A stretch of DNA of 64,000 nucleotides from Poteriospumella lacustris (GCA_008000375.1 SMOI01000046.1:79157-143156), one strand, 5' to 3'; counted from the first letter of the stretch, positions 1-11,694 are shown. Translations and numbers: made by a program. The notes: generated from the letters alone by a model not told the origin.

Positions 1-44
1 CTTCCGTTGGTCGTTCTCAATCCCTCATCCCTGTCCTTCCACAG

Positions 45-808
45 ACGAAATATTCGTGTCACTGCGGAAACCCGCACCGCCTGCTACGGAGTCCCCAGCT
101 ACCACCGAGAAAAAATATCCTAAGCAATTTAAGAACCTGCTCGAATCAGGAGCGCATTCAGATGTGACCTTTATTGTGGATGAAGGGAAGCTATGTATCC
201 GAGCACATAAAGCCATTCTTTCGGCGCGAAGCGATTATTTCGATGCGATGCTACGTGAAGGTGGCATGTCGGAGAGCTTTCAGAGTGAGATTTCGATTGA
301 TCACGACGGCGACAGTTTCAAGAGAATGCTGGAATATATCTATGCTGATGAAATAAGTGATATCAAGGATTGTGATGCCGATGAAGTGCTCAATATTTTG
401 CTGACGGCGAATCAGTTTGTGCTGGACGACTTACGAGTGTACGTCGAGCCACACGCGGCCAAGTTACTCTCGGTCGATAATATCGCTAAATTCATGCTGT
501 TGTCTGCGGATAAGGAAACTTCCATCCTACGCGAGGCATGCATCGAGTATATTCATGATCGAAAGCAAGAACTGGCCGCCGACAGTTTGTTTTACCGCGA
601 AGTTGAGAGCAATCCCGAGCTGGGGCTGCTCTTGTTCAAATATGCCGTGAATCCTGCCATCACAAACGCATCGACTCCGGATGACCCACAGGTCAAACGT
701 CGACGTTGCAGTGAGAGAATTATGCCAATTCTGTCGGCTTCTACGGCAAACAGCACCAACAACACGAACACCATCGCCCAGTCTAACGCCAGTGTGCAAG
801 AGCTGTAA
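45..808 (+). CDS. BTB/POZ domain protein, 3' exon only (gene cut by window edge)
   Basis: A polypyrimidine tract followed by CAG at 36-44 is a 3' splice site, so the coding exon starts at 45 and the first exon(s) lie outside the window. The reading frame has no ATG near its beginning, which supports this. The visible 250 or so residues hold a BTB/POZ fold (about residues 25-135 of the fragment): the typical HSDVTF strand, the RAHKAILSARSDYF helix and a later VLNILLTANQF helix. A BACK-like helical part and a polar, Asn/Thr-rich tail with a short basic cluster (KRRR) follow. BTB domains dimerise and often act as adaptors for cullin-3 ubiquitin ligases. No kelch, MATH or ankyrin part is visible, but it could lie in the missing 5' exons. 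Stop codon TAA is at 806-808. Confidence 0.85.
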
Positions 809-1223
809 GCTCCCGACTTTCTCCTCTCGTGGGACCACATCATCACGGAATTTCTTTGTTCCGGCCTTTCATCATGCGCTGGTGCACAGCAGGTAGCACC
901 CTATTTTGCATTGCAACTTTGTCCTCCAACCCTGTTAGTAGCATCTTCACACTTGTACATAGCGAACTCACTCTTTCCACAAGTCATCGACTTCTGCTTG
1001 TTGTAACCCCCCCTACACACACATTAACTGAATCAATCAATACTCACGCCGACTGACAATGCAACAAATGATCCGCACGTTAAAATAAACTAATTTACAA
1101 TAGACTATACCCAACTACGACGCGCCAAACGAAAAGCATACATACAAACTCTGTGCCGACGCACGACGAGATTTGCATGACGAAAGCAGATATTCGACCC
1201 TGGACCCCCACTTTTCTTTTTCT
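809..1223. other. Convergent intergenic spacer
   Basis: 3' flanks of the BTB gene (+) and the NAPE-PLD-like gene (-). A poly(A)-signal-like AATAAA lies near 1084 on the plus strand. Nothing else recognisable. Confidence 0.6.
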
Positions 1224-2508
1224 TTATTCTGGATTAGTTTCCAGCCTCTTTGAATTCAAATATTCACCATACAGATGAGGATATTTGGTCGCGAGATCGT
1301 TGGACGGTTTATCACCAACGTTCCATGTCTCACCGTGCGCGAGCGTAAACATTCCTTCGATGGGAACTTCCAACACATCACGAGCGCGAGCCAATTCCAA
1401 GGCGGGTTCAATTTTATCTTCATCCGTCATAGGATAAGTACCCCAATGGATAGCTACCGATTGTTTGGATCGTAAATCTTGGTGAATTTGTACCGCTTCC
1501 TTGGGGTTGCAATGCACGTCTTTCATAAACCAACGTGGAGAATAGGCACCAATCGGAATCGCGGACACATCGAAAGGTCCAAACTTCTCTCCAATCAACT
1601 TGAACACTTCACAATACGCGGTGTCTCCTGAGAAGAAAAATTTGGTGTTTCCAGAGCGGACGGCGTAGGCTCCCCACAGGCAGGTGTTTCGATCAAACAA
1701 CGTACGCGACGTCCAATGCTTCGTGGGACAGAAAATGATCTCTGCCGTTTGTCCCTGAGAATTGATATAATGATAATTTTGCCACCAGTCCAATTCCGTG
1801 ACGTTCGTTACACCCAGAGCCTCCAGAAAGCTCTTCACGCCAAGAGGAACGATCCTGTATGGACGAACAACAGCATAGCCAATGAGTCGGGAACGCAATG
1901 CAGGTGGAGAAAACCAACAATTGGACTTACCAATGAGCCCGATTTCCTATCCGCTTGACAGAAGATACATCTAGATGATCATAATGTGTATGGGAAAGCA
2001 ATACGACATCAATCTTCAAGTCTTCCAGTTCGATGGGAGGACGAATGTAACGTTTGGGACCTGCGAAAGAGAGCGGCGAAGCTCGATCTCCCCACACAGG
2101 ATCGGTTAAGAAAAACAAGTCATTGGATTGAAAGTAGCACGACGCATGACCAAACCAAGAAAGATGGGGAGTGGCAACGGAACGCATTTTCGCTCGATCG
2201 ACCTCCACCGGCTGCAGCAACTTCAGTTGTGCCTCTTCCGAAATGAAATGCAGCGGAGGCTTTTTATTGCTCATCAGCAGCTTAATGACATCCCATAGAC
2301 GCTTATTGGTTGATCCGGTCCACGGGCTGACATATTTTCCTTTCACCTTTCGACTCAGGGGAGTGAACTCCTTCAACTTGCTAGGAGAGTTAGGATCGCT
2401 TGGGAATCCAGACGGTTCCCCAAAGATCAAATCATCCACAGATATGTAATTTCTTCGAGTAAAGCTGGGCAAGCAGCGCAAGGGTCGACGAATAGCCATC
2501 ATTTTCAC
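1224..2508 (-). CDS. NAPE-PLD-like metallo-beta-lactamase phospholipase
   Basis: Two exons, complement(1931..2508) and complement(1224..1854), joined in phase 2 across a 76-nt GT-AG intron, encode 402 residues. The product resembles N-acyl-phosphatidylethanolamine phospholipase D, a zinc hydrolase that releases N-acylethanolamines from membrane lipids. The family fingerprint is complete: the HTHYDHLD metal motif at the end of exon 1, a conserved His in PTKHWTSR, the Asp of FSGDTAYC and the His of AIHWGTY. The splice restores the family segment HWIVPLG. The N-terminus (MAIRRPLRCLPSFTRR) is basic and lacks acidic residues, so mitochondrial targeting is possible but unproven. Bacterial and fungal relatives have broader lipid hydrolase roles, so substrate specificity is inferred. 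It shares a 650-bp divergent promoter region with the TPR/DnaJ gene. Confidence 0.9.
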
Positions 2509-3157
2509 GTGGAAATCCCGAAGACCTGTTCAATGCAAGGCTGCTGGTCCTAATAACGAGCCACTGCTCACTTCAATAGAAAAGCTTGGCGTTTCCAAAA
2601 GATTCCCGATGGTAGTATACTGTGATGATTCAGTATCTTCGTGGTGTATTCCTTTCGTGAACGCTTAGTACGTTTTTAGAAGGTGACGTAAAATATGATA
2701 CGTCGTTGTCGCTTCACAACGATGAAGAGACCAACAGCTGCGCTGTGTGGATGGCCCCCGCTCCGCTCTGCACCGACCGACGCTGCCACTGTCAGTCGCG
2801 TCGCTCTTCCAAACCGACAGTCAAGACTCACCGCCAAAGTCAACGTTGATTTCACCGAAGGAACGAAAGAAAGAAAAACGTCTAATGCGACGTCAAAAGG
2901 GGGGAGAATTGACCGTTTTTGAGTTTGGCGCCGGACTGTTGGTCAGGACCAGGACCAGCACCAGTTGATTGTCATGACAACGAACGAAGAACGTCTTGGG
3001 CCGTATTGTATTGCTTCGGTCGAATACTTCATTATTTGTTTTGGTGCGAAGTTTTGTTTGGGGTTTCCACAAGCATTTGTTGCGACTCGTTCATTTGTCG
3101 TCTTTAAAGTTCTTGTCGAGATCGTCGCGCATATAGTATCCCCGCCGTCATCGAAAA
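2509..3157. promoter_or_regulatory. Divergent intergenic region (putative bidirectional promoter)
   Basis: Lies between two head-to-head genes. It contains GTCAAC/GTCAAAA words near 2850 and 2893, also seen in other divergent spacers of this window. No TATA box or other defined element could be assigned. Function is inferred from position. Confidence 0.4.
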
Positions 3158-6100
3158 ATGGACGATTTGGTTGATTTGATCGCCAAAATTCGACTCGACC
3201 AGAGCAATATCATCATTTCTCGAGATTCCTTGAAGGAGATCATCGATGTTCTCGACGATCAAGGATCTAATCATATCACTTTGGAAGCCTTTCTACAGTT
3301 CGTGTTCGATCGAGAGGTGGGCCATGCTCAACAACCCCCTGCTTTCAAAACGCCTCCTGAGTCGCCTTTCCCAGAAAATCTTGAATCGCCTCAATTTACC
3401 TTCCGAACACCGATGAAGCCGTTCACTCCCTTCCCAATGACAGATGGGGGGAAAGACTCGGCCGGAAAACCCTCCGCGACAGCCAAACCGAGTGATGGTC
3501 CTTTCAGTCTCACCCCAGAGGATATGAAATCGGAAAAGCTTGGCGGCATCCCGTCCAAGAAAGAAGCTTCAACTGCAAACGAAGAAGCCTCCTCCAATCC
3601 ACCTACTGCTCGCAACGCGTCCGTGTTTTGGGGAGCCGCCACGACGCCGCGATTCAAGGACTTCGCCGAAGAAATCGCCTCCAACAAGGCAGCTACTTCT
3701 ATGCCACAGAACCCTAATGACAGCGAAGATGCATTCAATTTCTCCACGTGGAAAGACTTCAAGTTTGAGCTTGGCGCCGCGACAGATATCAAAAAGAAAA
3801 CCCGAGCGGCCGACAAGAACAAACCTGCCACTGGAACGGCCACTTCTCAACCGTCTATGAACCCTACGGCCGCCGCGAAAACGGAGCCATTCGTACCTTC
3901 TACATCGAGAACGGAACGAAGTACTGCGTCCTCGGAGACAGAGGTGCCGATGACATCGCGGTCCGTCGACAGTGGATTCAAAGTGCACACCGTTCAACCG
4001 GGGGATCGCTTGCAGCCCTTGACCGAAGACAACGCCAGTGGTAGTGACTCCACCCACTCCGTTGACAGTCGAAGTTCTGCGTCTACCTTCACGAAGTATG
4101 TCTTCGAGGATATGCCCGGCACCGCACGTAGCTCGCTGGGTACGCACCGTCAACATGGTCGTGACACCGCCAACAACGCCAACAACAACAGCAACAGCCA
4201 AGAGCCTGTAGCCACGGGAGAAGACTCTAGTGACGACGAAAGCGAAATGTCGATTGATGACATGCAAAGCCCCTTTGTCTTCACCGAAGAAGAACCGAAG
4301 ACGGAAACAGTGAACCCAGGCGAGACCACCGCTCAGAAGGAAAACAACCCAGACAACAGCGTCGATACCGAGGCCCCGTCGGCGGGTGACAAATTGAAAA
4401 CCCAAACCCGAACCCAGTCTACATCTTCTTCTTCGTCATCTACGACCACGAATCCGAACGTTCCTGTGTTTGAATTCCCATCGAAATTGGAGTCAACCTT
4501 TGCCGGTCTGAACCTGGGCGGTCACAGTGACCCACTGGCACCCGGAACGTTCTCGTTCAATATTGGGACAGGATCGTCTTCTTCGACCACCTCGGCTCGT
4601 CAACCGCATATCAAGAAACTGGTGCAAAAGAAGAAAGACGCCAAGACGTCGTCGCATACGGTGCCACCGTTCGTACCGAACGTCTTCCCGTCTCAGCAGT
4701 CCTCATCGTCGTCACCCAATCGCCCTGCGCACCGTGTGGAGGTGCCGAAGGCTGGTGCGGGCGGAGGTTTGTTCTCGACGAGTCCCTTCGTCGCTGGTAC
4801 AACGACGGGTGCCACAGGGTTGAATGGTTCCGATGCAGCCGGTGTCAATGGCGATGCGCCGCCGGTGTGGTGGGCGGAGTATCAAACGCCACGACCGACG
4901 TCCGCACCAGCGCAGGACCTACCTAACGTGACCTCTGATACTCAGAAGGCAGCGAAAAGCCAACCCGAACACTCAGTGCCCGACGCGGTACCGACGTCAA
5001 CAAATACAGCGACGGACAGTGGCGATGAGAACAGCAGCGGCAGCAGTAGCACGCGTAGCAATGACAATACCGACCCAACGGCCTCCTCGGTCTTACCCGA
5101 AGGATATGACAAGACGCTGTCGGACATTTTGGATGTCTACAGCAAGCAGGGCAAGCAGTGGTACTCCATGGGTCAATACGACAAGTAAGTCGTCTCCCGC
5201 CGCCACCGCCACCACCGCCGCCGCCACTATCGCCACCGCACGTGTCTCATGTATCTCACCCCACCCCGTTTACTGTTGTCTATCTGTGTATACAGAGCGT
5301 CGGAGGCCTATACGAACTGTCTGAATCTCGCACCGAAGGATTGGATCGGTCGGGCAACCATCACGGGCAACCGGGCAGCCGTCAACTTCATGCTCAACCG
5401 GTACATGGAGTCCGTCGACGACTGCGACGATGCCCTCCGCATGGACCCCACCTTGGTCAAGCTACACATTCGCAAGGGAAAAGCACTCATTCGCTTGGGT
5501 CACTTCAATCCCGCCGACACCGCCTTTTGGAAGTTGTTGCAAGCGAATATGAAGGAATTCCGAGATATCGTGTCTGACGAGGACTATCTCGCGCAATTGG
5601 AACAGACCTTGGCCTCGGCCAAGATGGAAGCACAAGCGGGTATGCGTGAAGTGATGAAGCTCAAGGAAAGTATGAACAAATTGATTGCGGCGGAATCGAA
5701 AAAGGACTATGCGGAAGGTTTGAAAGTGGCGGAAGATATTTTGCATCGGGCACCGTTCGCACGCAATGCGATCGAAGCGAAAGCACGTGCCTTGTGTGAA
5801 TTGCAACGGTTTGACACCGCCAAGGAGTACATGGAAGAAATCACGGCGTTGTATCCCGCGAATTTACGTGCCGTCCATGCGCATGCGATGGCCCCGACGA
5901 CGTGTCCCAGCAAAACCGAGTTGCTCTGGGCCGAAGTGAAAGCACCTCCGGCGGTGGTCGTGTCGTTACCGGCGATCAAACGACTCTGTCTGTGCATGGG
6001 TTCGTCCATGGCGATGATCTATCTACAAGTGCTGAAGAACCACGTGTTGAGTAAGAATTGCTCGGCGGATGTGATGCTGAAGATGTTTGGTCTCTTGGAG

Positions 6101-7497
6101 ATGTTGTCGCAGGACCTACCGGCGCAAGATTTGATGGAAACCTGGGCCTGGGTCCCGCGGGAAACGGCCAAATTACGTGAGTTGTTGTCGTTGAAGCAAA
6201 CGGCGGATCAGCAATTCAAGGAGAAGTCGTATCGTGCGTCGATGCAATCGTATACCCAAGCGTTGCGAATGGACGGTACCGCCAAGCGATGGAATGCGAT
6301 TTTGCATTGCAATCGGGCGGCCTGTCACATGTGTTTGACCATGTACGCGGAGGCCGTCAACGACTGCAACAATGCCATTCAATTGTATCCAGAGTACCAT
6401 CGGGCGTATCTACGACGGGCTCGAGCCTATCGGGCCATGGACAAGTACACTGAGAGTGTCCGCGACTATCGACGCTATCTGTGTTCGGACCCGGTACCCG
6501 TCGATTTCACCGAAGTGCAAAAGGAACTGGACGCGATGATGGAAGAGAAAGCGGCGGAGACGCTGCGTCAACAGCGTCAAGAGCAGCAACGACAGGAACA
6601 GCTACGCAAGCAGCAACAGCAACAGCAGCAGCAACAGCAGCAGCGGCCGTCCAGTGCCAAGACCGGCGGCTCCTCGCAGCAACAGCAGCAAAGCTTCCCG
6701 TTTCCCGGTGGCTCGAAAACGGCCGGGGGACATAGCCAATTCCATCGCCCGCGATCAGCGCAGTTCCAAGGCGGACGCAACACGTGGCACGGGCAATTCT
6801 TCGACGACGATGAGGACGACGACGAGGACGAGGACGAGGACGACGCCCACCAGCGACGCTTCCAGCAACAGCAGTATCAACGCTTCCGCGAGGGCAACGC
6901 CAACGCGGACGGGTATTATCGGGGCAGCTCCAGCCACCGATCGTCGCGTCAACCACCGCAACAGCAGCAGCACAACGCGGGTACATCGAGCAGCTACACG
7001 CAGCGGCCGCCTACTGCCAATGGCGGCAGCAGCAGCAATGCGCGCGGTGCCAGTGGTGGTACGTCGCCTCGTCCTGGTACCGCCAACGGCAGCGGTACCA
7101 GCAGCGGTAGTGGCAGTGGGAGCGGTAGCACCAAGGGCCACGGTAGCACACAACAGCAACAGCACACGACGCTGTTCTCGTTGCAAGAGAAGGACCACTA
7201 CACGATCCTCGGGGTCGATACCGCCGCCTCGGAGCGGGACATCAAAATCGCGTACCGTAGATTGGCCTTGCAGTTCCACCCGGATAAGAACAAAGACGCA
7301 GGTGCCGAAGATCGGTTCAAGATGATCGCCTTGGCGTATTCGGTTTTGGTTGATAAGGTACGTTGATGCGACTCAAACGAGGCGATCGATGAGGATGAGG
7401 AAGCTGACGTGTGCCTCGTTTGCTGGTGATGATGTAGGGTTCGCGACGGGAGTACGACTTGAGCCGACCGCTACCGCGGTCGAGTCGTCACTGGTAA
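3158..7497 (+). CDS. Large TPR and J-domain co-chaperone (DNAJC7-like) with a long disordered N-terminus
   Basis: Three exons (3158..5184, 5296..7357, 7438..7497) encode 1382 residues; the introns are 111 and 80 nt. The third exon supplies the end of the J domain ([12 protein letters not shown]) and the stop. Order: a 50-residue N-terminal helical segment with a degenerate EF-hand-like loop; about 600 disordered Ser/Thr/Pro-rich residues; TPR repeats (from about residue 665, [17 protein letters not shown], to about residue 1100); a low-complexity linker with polyglutamine, an acidic run and Ser/Gly repeats; and a C-terminal J domain with the HPD tripeptide in QFHPDKNK. The TPR-then-J order is that of DNAJC7/TPR2, which passes clients between Hsp70 and Hsp90. 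The protein is more than twice the length of typical DNAJC7 (about 500), mainly because of the N-terminal extension. Confidence 0.9.
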
Positions 7498-8292
7498 CGT
7501 AGAGGGGTAGTTTTCGTGCCGGCCGGTCGCCAGTCAGTGCGCGGCGATCGCTGTCTGTGTGACGATTCGCTGTCTGTGCGCGACGATTCGCTGTAAGGAA
7601 TAGCGGCGGATGAGGAGGTCATCGCCACCCGCTGTCAAACCATAAGCATAATAGATCCATCGTATCTCACCACCCCCCCGCTACGTATTTAGAGAATTGA
7701 ACCGAGAAAATGTGCCCACCTGACGTACTGTATACCCCCCCACTTTACCACTGGGGGACTTTCCCGTTGTTAGTCCCACAAGTAGCTGCCCTTTTGTTCT
7801 TTGATGTATGTTCGATATAGGTTCTGAGGAAAGATTTGCCCTTCGCGGAGGAAGATTTGACCCATCCATAGAATATCTGAACGAATGAATGAATGTATGA
7901 ATTGACTGAAAAGTTCTTTCTTACAATCACTTTGACAACTGATTAATGCGGCAAAATGTCCGCCCGCCATTTGCTCGTGTGGCGCTTCGATGAACTCGGT
8001 CGCGGATCGAAGTTGTCACTTGCCTTGCGGTCGGTCTGGTAGTTCTTCTGTATCGTCCGCATCAACATCCTCCACAGTCGCTCGTGCGGCAAAACTCGTC
8101 ACGGCTCTCCATAAAGAGCACATCCGTTTCCTCGTTCAAAGAATGGAATCCAGTTGACACATGCACTCAAGTCATTAATTTTCTTTCATACAGACAAAGA
8201 CAAAACAACTCAATTCGCAACATTTACATTCACAACATGTACAACTTTGTATATATCCAGTAGAAGGAGAACACAAGATGCTACCTCTGATG
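7498..8292. other. Convergent intergenic spacer with short direct repeats and half a fold-back element
   Basis: 3' flanks of the DnaJ gene (+) and the small mitochondrial-type gene (-). Near 7545-7595 a unit of about 20 bp containing GACGATTCGCTGT is repeated imperfectly. A degenerate half copy of the window's fold-back repeat lies at 7733-7778. No coding signal seen. Confidence 0.5.
7733..7778. repeat. Fold-back repeat, degenerate right-half copy
   Basis: Carries the right arm and conserved right flank of the family (ACTTTACCACTGGGGGACTTTCCC-like, then TTGTTAGTCCCA). No matching left arm precedes it. Compare the full copies at 8827, 26804 and 28512. Confidence 0.6.
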
Positions 8293-8664
8293 TTAACGTT
8301 GTTGTCGATGCTGGCGGTGTTTGTCCATCCTTTCTCGGACGCCTTTGTCGATTTCCAGTTCGATAGTACGCAGATTGGATTCCTTCATGTAACCCTTGAC
8401 ATCCGATCGCAGAGCGACAATCTGTTGTTCGACCGAGTCGAGTTTGTGCCCAACGAAATCGATTTTATGGTCAATGACCGTGAAGCGTGCATCCAGCACA
8501 TACAACAACCCACCACCAACTACCAAGGTGGTAAATACGCTCAACAACCCAAGAAGACCTTTCTTATCTTTGAGATAAGGTTTGAGCGACTCGAATCGGT
8601 CATCAATTCTCCCACCTACGGAACTGGTGGTACTGAACCGCTTTCTGGCAAATTTACTGAACAT
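8293..8664 (-). CDS. Small single-pass membrane protein, probably mitochondrial
   Basis: A 123-residue single-exon ORF. The N-terminus (MFSKFARKRFSTTSS) is basic, hydroxylated and free of acidic residues, like a mitochondrial presequence. One hydrophobic segment follows (about residues 35-57, GLLGLLSVFTTLVVGGGLLY), then a heptad-like helix (VIDHKIDFVGHKLDSVEQQI) and a basic tail. I do not recognise the family. An overlapping plus-strand ORF (8278-8760) has no such organisation and is rejected. Orientation fits the alternating layout: it converges with the DnaJ gene and lies head-to-tail after OSCP1. Existence of the gene is likely but not certain. Confidence 0.6.
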   Translation of the reverse strand: MFSKFARKRFSTTSSVGGRIDDRFESLKPYLKDKKGLLGLLSVFTTLVVGGGLLYVLDARFTVIDHKIDFVGHKLDSVEQQIVALRSDVKGYMKESNLRTIELEIDKGVRERMDKHRQHRQQR

Positions 8665-9147
8665 GGTGAGCGAGGAAATACCTTTGAGTTGTGTTTAGTC
8701 GGTGCATCATCCCCGCTGCAGAAGACGTCGTCCCGAAGCAGTCGATCACTTGTCACATGACAACGTGATGCGACAAACGACTTTTGACTTGTCGCTCACT
8801 TTTGACAACAAGTGCAATGACGTACACAAGGGGAAGCCTCCGTGGTAAGTGGGCAAGTCTTACCCACTTTACCGCTGATGAGGGAGGGGGGGGGGCTTTC
8901 CCCTTGTTATTAAATAGTCCCAGATGCTTCTTCCACTCACCTGCACTGCCGAGTACGGCGCGTCGACGTCTCCACTTCCTACGGCCGCACCAGCTGCCAC
9001 CACCGTCGGCACGTCGGCACTGCAAACAGCACTAAACAACAGCTACAAAAAGCAAGAAAGTGTGCGTTTCAAGAGCGGCGTACACGCACGCCGCCCAGTT
9101 TACAATTCGAGTGATACATGACCCCATGTTGACACACAGGTGTCTGT
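8665..9147. other. Intergenic spacer holding a fold-back repeat and TTTTGAC words
   Basis: Upstream of the small mitochondrial-type gene and downstream of OSCP1. Two TTTTGAC words occur at 8780-8806. A full fold-back element occupies 8827-8906. Confidence 0.5.
8827..8906. repeat. Fold-back (MITE-like) repeat, copy with diverged centre
   Basis: Terminal arms CAAGGGGAAGCC and GGCTTTCCCCTTG are imperfect inverted repeats. Inside them GTGGTAAGTGGG pairs with CCCACTTTACC. A run of about 11 G lies before the right arm. The right flank TTGTTA...TAGTCCCA is the family flank interrupted by a few extra bases. Confidence 0.8.
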
Positions 9148-10452
9148 CTATTTGGCAGAATCCATCAACGCCAAGAGATCATCATCGTCGTCGGCCCCAG
9201 CTTTACGTTCTGCTTTCGCATCATCTTTCAGGTCCAAATCCCGCATGTACGATTCGACCGTCTTGGCACCCAACGACGCATCGATGTCGATCGAAATGAT
9301 GAAGGTATCGTCGGCATCGATGTCGAAGCTATCGGTCGCTTTGCCATCGTCTTCTCCCTTCGCAAAGGCGGCACCTCGACTCTCTACCAAATTGATTTTC
9401 AATCCACCGCCACTGCTACCTTTACCTTCCGCTTTGGTAGGGCTACCCACCTCTTGATGGTGCATACCCAACAAGTCCGCTAAGACGGACAGTTCCGCCT
9501 TCGCACTGGATTCACCACCGCTTCCACCACTGCCTTTCTTCGAGGGAGTCAAATCAGCGGCAGCAGATACCGGTTTAGGCATTGCCGACAGATCTACAGG
9601 GTGATGTTGATGTTGTGCACCCGAGGATTCCATGAAACGACTGAACGCGGTCTCCGCCTCACGAAACGATGCCGGAAGACTGCGATTGTTGCTAGCCGCA
9701 TCCGGACGAAGATACATGTTCTTCCCCAATGGAGATGAATGATCAAAGACTTGTGTACTCTCCGTGACTTCTCCATCAACCGCCGTTGGGAAACGCTGCG
9801 TATTGACGACGGAACCATTCTCGAAATAACGAATGGTTCCAGGGATATCCACATCAAAGGGCAACTTGCCAGTATTTTTCAAGATCAACACACCATTCAT
9901 GGTCTGTAATTCTTGTTGCAAAAACAAAGAAACCTTCACTCTACGCCCTTGGAAGAACTGAAAAATGGTCTGTTGCAAGAGCAGCCAGTTGCCCTGCGAC
10001 AAGTTGGTGTACATGTTGATACACCGTGAGATAGCCGAGGAAAGCAATGGCAAGACCGCATCGGATTGAACAATCACCGATAAGGCATCCAAGTGCTGCA
10101 AGGTGATTTGCAAATATTGTTGTGGGCACGTGCAGGCCAACACTTGATACTTGACACCCATGCTCATCAAGTCGTACAGCTTCTCCATAGACTGCTTGTT
10201 CAGTCGCATAATCGAAGAGTGGGCAAGCTTATCAAAGATTTGCTTGGTGGATGAATTGGAATACATTTCTTGTGGCTTGAAAAGCTCTTCCAAAAACACT
10301 GGGGTGTACATCGTACGAATGACATCCTCCAACACCTTGCGGGCCTTCTCTTCAGGAATATTCTGGGCTTGCAAACGCTGGTGCAAAATATAAATCATTT
10401 CGCCTCCCATATTGATGACCAAAATAGGCATCGCCAACAACGATCCCAACAT
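9148..10452 (-). CDS. OSCP1: OSCP1 (organic solute carrier partner 1 / NOR1) family protein
   Basis: Single exon, 434 residues. The first 230 or so match the OSCP1 family closely: an INMGGEMIYILHQRL start, ARKVLEDVIRTMY, EELFKPQEMY, KLAHSSIMRLN and MEKLYDLMSMGVKYQ. OSCP1 was first linked to organic solute transport in animals; its phylogenetic distribution and localisation studies tie it to cilia and flagella. The C-terminal 200 residues are low-complexity (Ser/Gly, acidic) and look lineage-specific. It forms a divergent pair with the plastid-type peroxiredoxin. With RABL2 2 kb away it suggests a flagellated organism. The biochemical function is not established. Confidence 0.93.
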   Translation of the reverse strand: MLGSLLAMPILVINMGGEMIYILHQRLQAQNIPEEKARKVLEDVIRTMYTPVFLEELFKPQEMYSNSSTKQIFDKLAHSSIMRLNKQSMEKLYDLMSMGVKYQVLACTCPQQYLQITLQHLDALSVIVQSDAVLPLLSSAISRCINMYTNLSQGNWLLLQQTIFQFFQGRRVKVSLFLQQELQTMNGVLILKNTGKLPFDVDIPGTIRYFENGSVVNTQRFPTAVDGEVTESTQVFDHSSPLGKNMYLRPDAASNNRSLPASFREAETAFSRFMESSGAQHQHHPVDLSAMPKPVSAAADLTPSKKGSGGSGGESSAKAELSVLADLLGMHHQEVGSPTKAEGKGSSGGGLKINLVESRGAAFAKGEDDGKATDSFDIDADDTFIISIDIDASLGAKTVESYMRDLDLKDDAKAERKAGADDDDDLLALMDSAK

Positions 10453-10923
10453 TTTTGCGCTGTGCGTGACGTCTTATCTTCGAGAACTATGAAAACGAAA
10501 GTACTGGACCACTAATCCTTGGGTAAAGCCCCTCTATATAGTGACCTCACCACGCACAAAAAACAAAGTCAACCTTTCAAATATTGTGCAGACCTTTGAC
10601 AACAGTTCTCTGTCCGAAAGTCCGAAATCTCATCATCGACGATGCGATGCGCCTCGACGATCTTCGAGACCGAGCACCGACACACAGCACAAAACTCGAC
10701 CATTGTCACAGGACACTCCGCTACGAAAACAGCGAGGCAAAATTACGAAACGTCTTTCGGAGCTCCTGTCATCATCATCCTGTCGTCTTCGTTGTTGACC
10801 CACCCAAACCTGCGTCACGTCGAACCATTTCAATCAATCAACGAATCTTTTCAATGGCTGTACGCTATTTGAAACACATGCAATCAGAAGGAATCAGAAT
10901 ATTAATTCAAAAATAGATAGAGG
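10453..10923. promoter_or_regulatory. Divergent intergenic region between OSCP1 and peroxiredoxin
   Basis: Contains a TATA-like TCTATATAGTG at about 10532-10542 and AAAGTCAAC plus CCTTTGACAAC words (10565-10605). Promoter role is inferred from position. Confidence 0.4.
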
Positions 10924-11694
10924 ATGATGCTTCGAGTGTTAATCTTACTAGGTCTCCTCGCAGTGTCGATGGCCTTTGCACCGGCGCGAAGAATGTCGAT
11001 CCCTGCTGGTATCATGCGCAAGTCTGCATTGTCGGCCAAAGAAGGAGACAAGGTGCCTGATGTAGTTTTCAAGGCGAGAGTTCGAGATGAGACCATTGTC
11101 GGCCCTAATCCTTTCAAGTGGAAGGATGTGACATCCTCTGACCTGTTCAATGGAAAGCGAGTTGTTGTCTTTGCATTGCCTGGTGCATTTACGCCGACCT
11201 GTTCGTCGACTCACCTGCCTGGATATGAATCGAAGTATGGTAAGTTTTAATATTTCATGCTTGTGATGCATGAAGGGCAGATTTTACCGTGAAATGTTGC
11301 AGATGAGCTGAAGCAATGTGGCGTTGACGAGGTCTACTGCCTCTCAGTGAACGATGCGTTTGTCATGCGTCAATGGGGAATCCATCAAGGCTTAGAGAAG
11401 GAAGATAAGGATACATCGAATCCTTTAAACCCCGGTAACTTCAAGCGCGTCAAACTGTTGCCTGACGGATCTGCTCATTTCACACGAGGAATGGGAATGG
11501 GCTGCGTTTGGGACACGGAGCGTGGCTTCGGAGAACGATCCTGGCGTTACAGCGCTGTCATCGACAATGGCGTTGTGGAGAAGCTTTTTATTGAAGGAGG
11601 AAAGGTGGTCCAAAACTTCGGAGCAGATCCGTTCGAGGTTTCTGATGCTGACACGATGCTGAACTATTTGAAAAGCCACCCCAAGAAGAACTAG
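10924..11694 (+). CDS. Type II (Prx5-like) peroxiredoxin with bipartite plastid-targeting signal
   Basis: Exons 10924..11239 and 11303..11694 (63-nt intron, phase 1) give 235 residues. It reduces peroxides through Cys93 in the FTPTC motif; Cys118, 25 residues later, is the usual resolving cysteine of plant type II peroxiredoxins. The N-terminus is a signal peptide (hydrophobic residues 3-16) cleaved before Phe18, with the local sequence SMAFAPARR, followed by a Ser/Arg/Lys-rich transit-like stretch. This is the ASAFAP-type signal that takes proteins into complex plastids of heterokont algae. Antioxidant defence in the plastid stroma is therefore the likely role. The targeting is inferred; the enzyme family is certain. 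Confidence 0.95.

Noticed and set aside
3569-4405. 278-codon minus-strand ORF opposite the DnaJ gene
   Set aside because: Arg/Gly/Val-rich shadow of the true exon on the other strand; no domain.
8278-8760. 160-codon plus-strand ORF opposite the small mitochondrial-type gene
   Set aside because: No targeting or domain signal, while the minus frame has a presequence, membrane helix and heptads.
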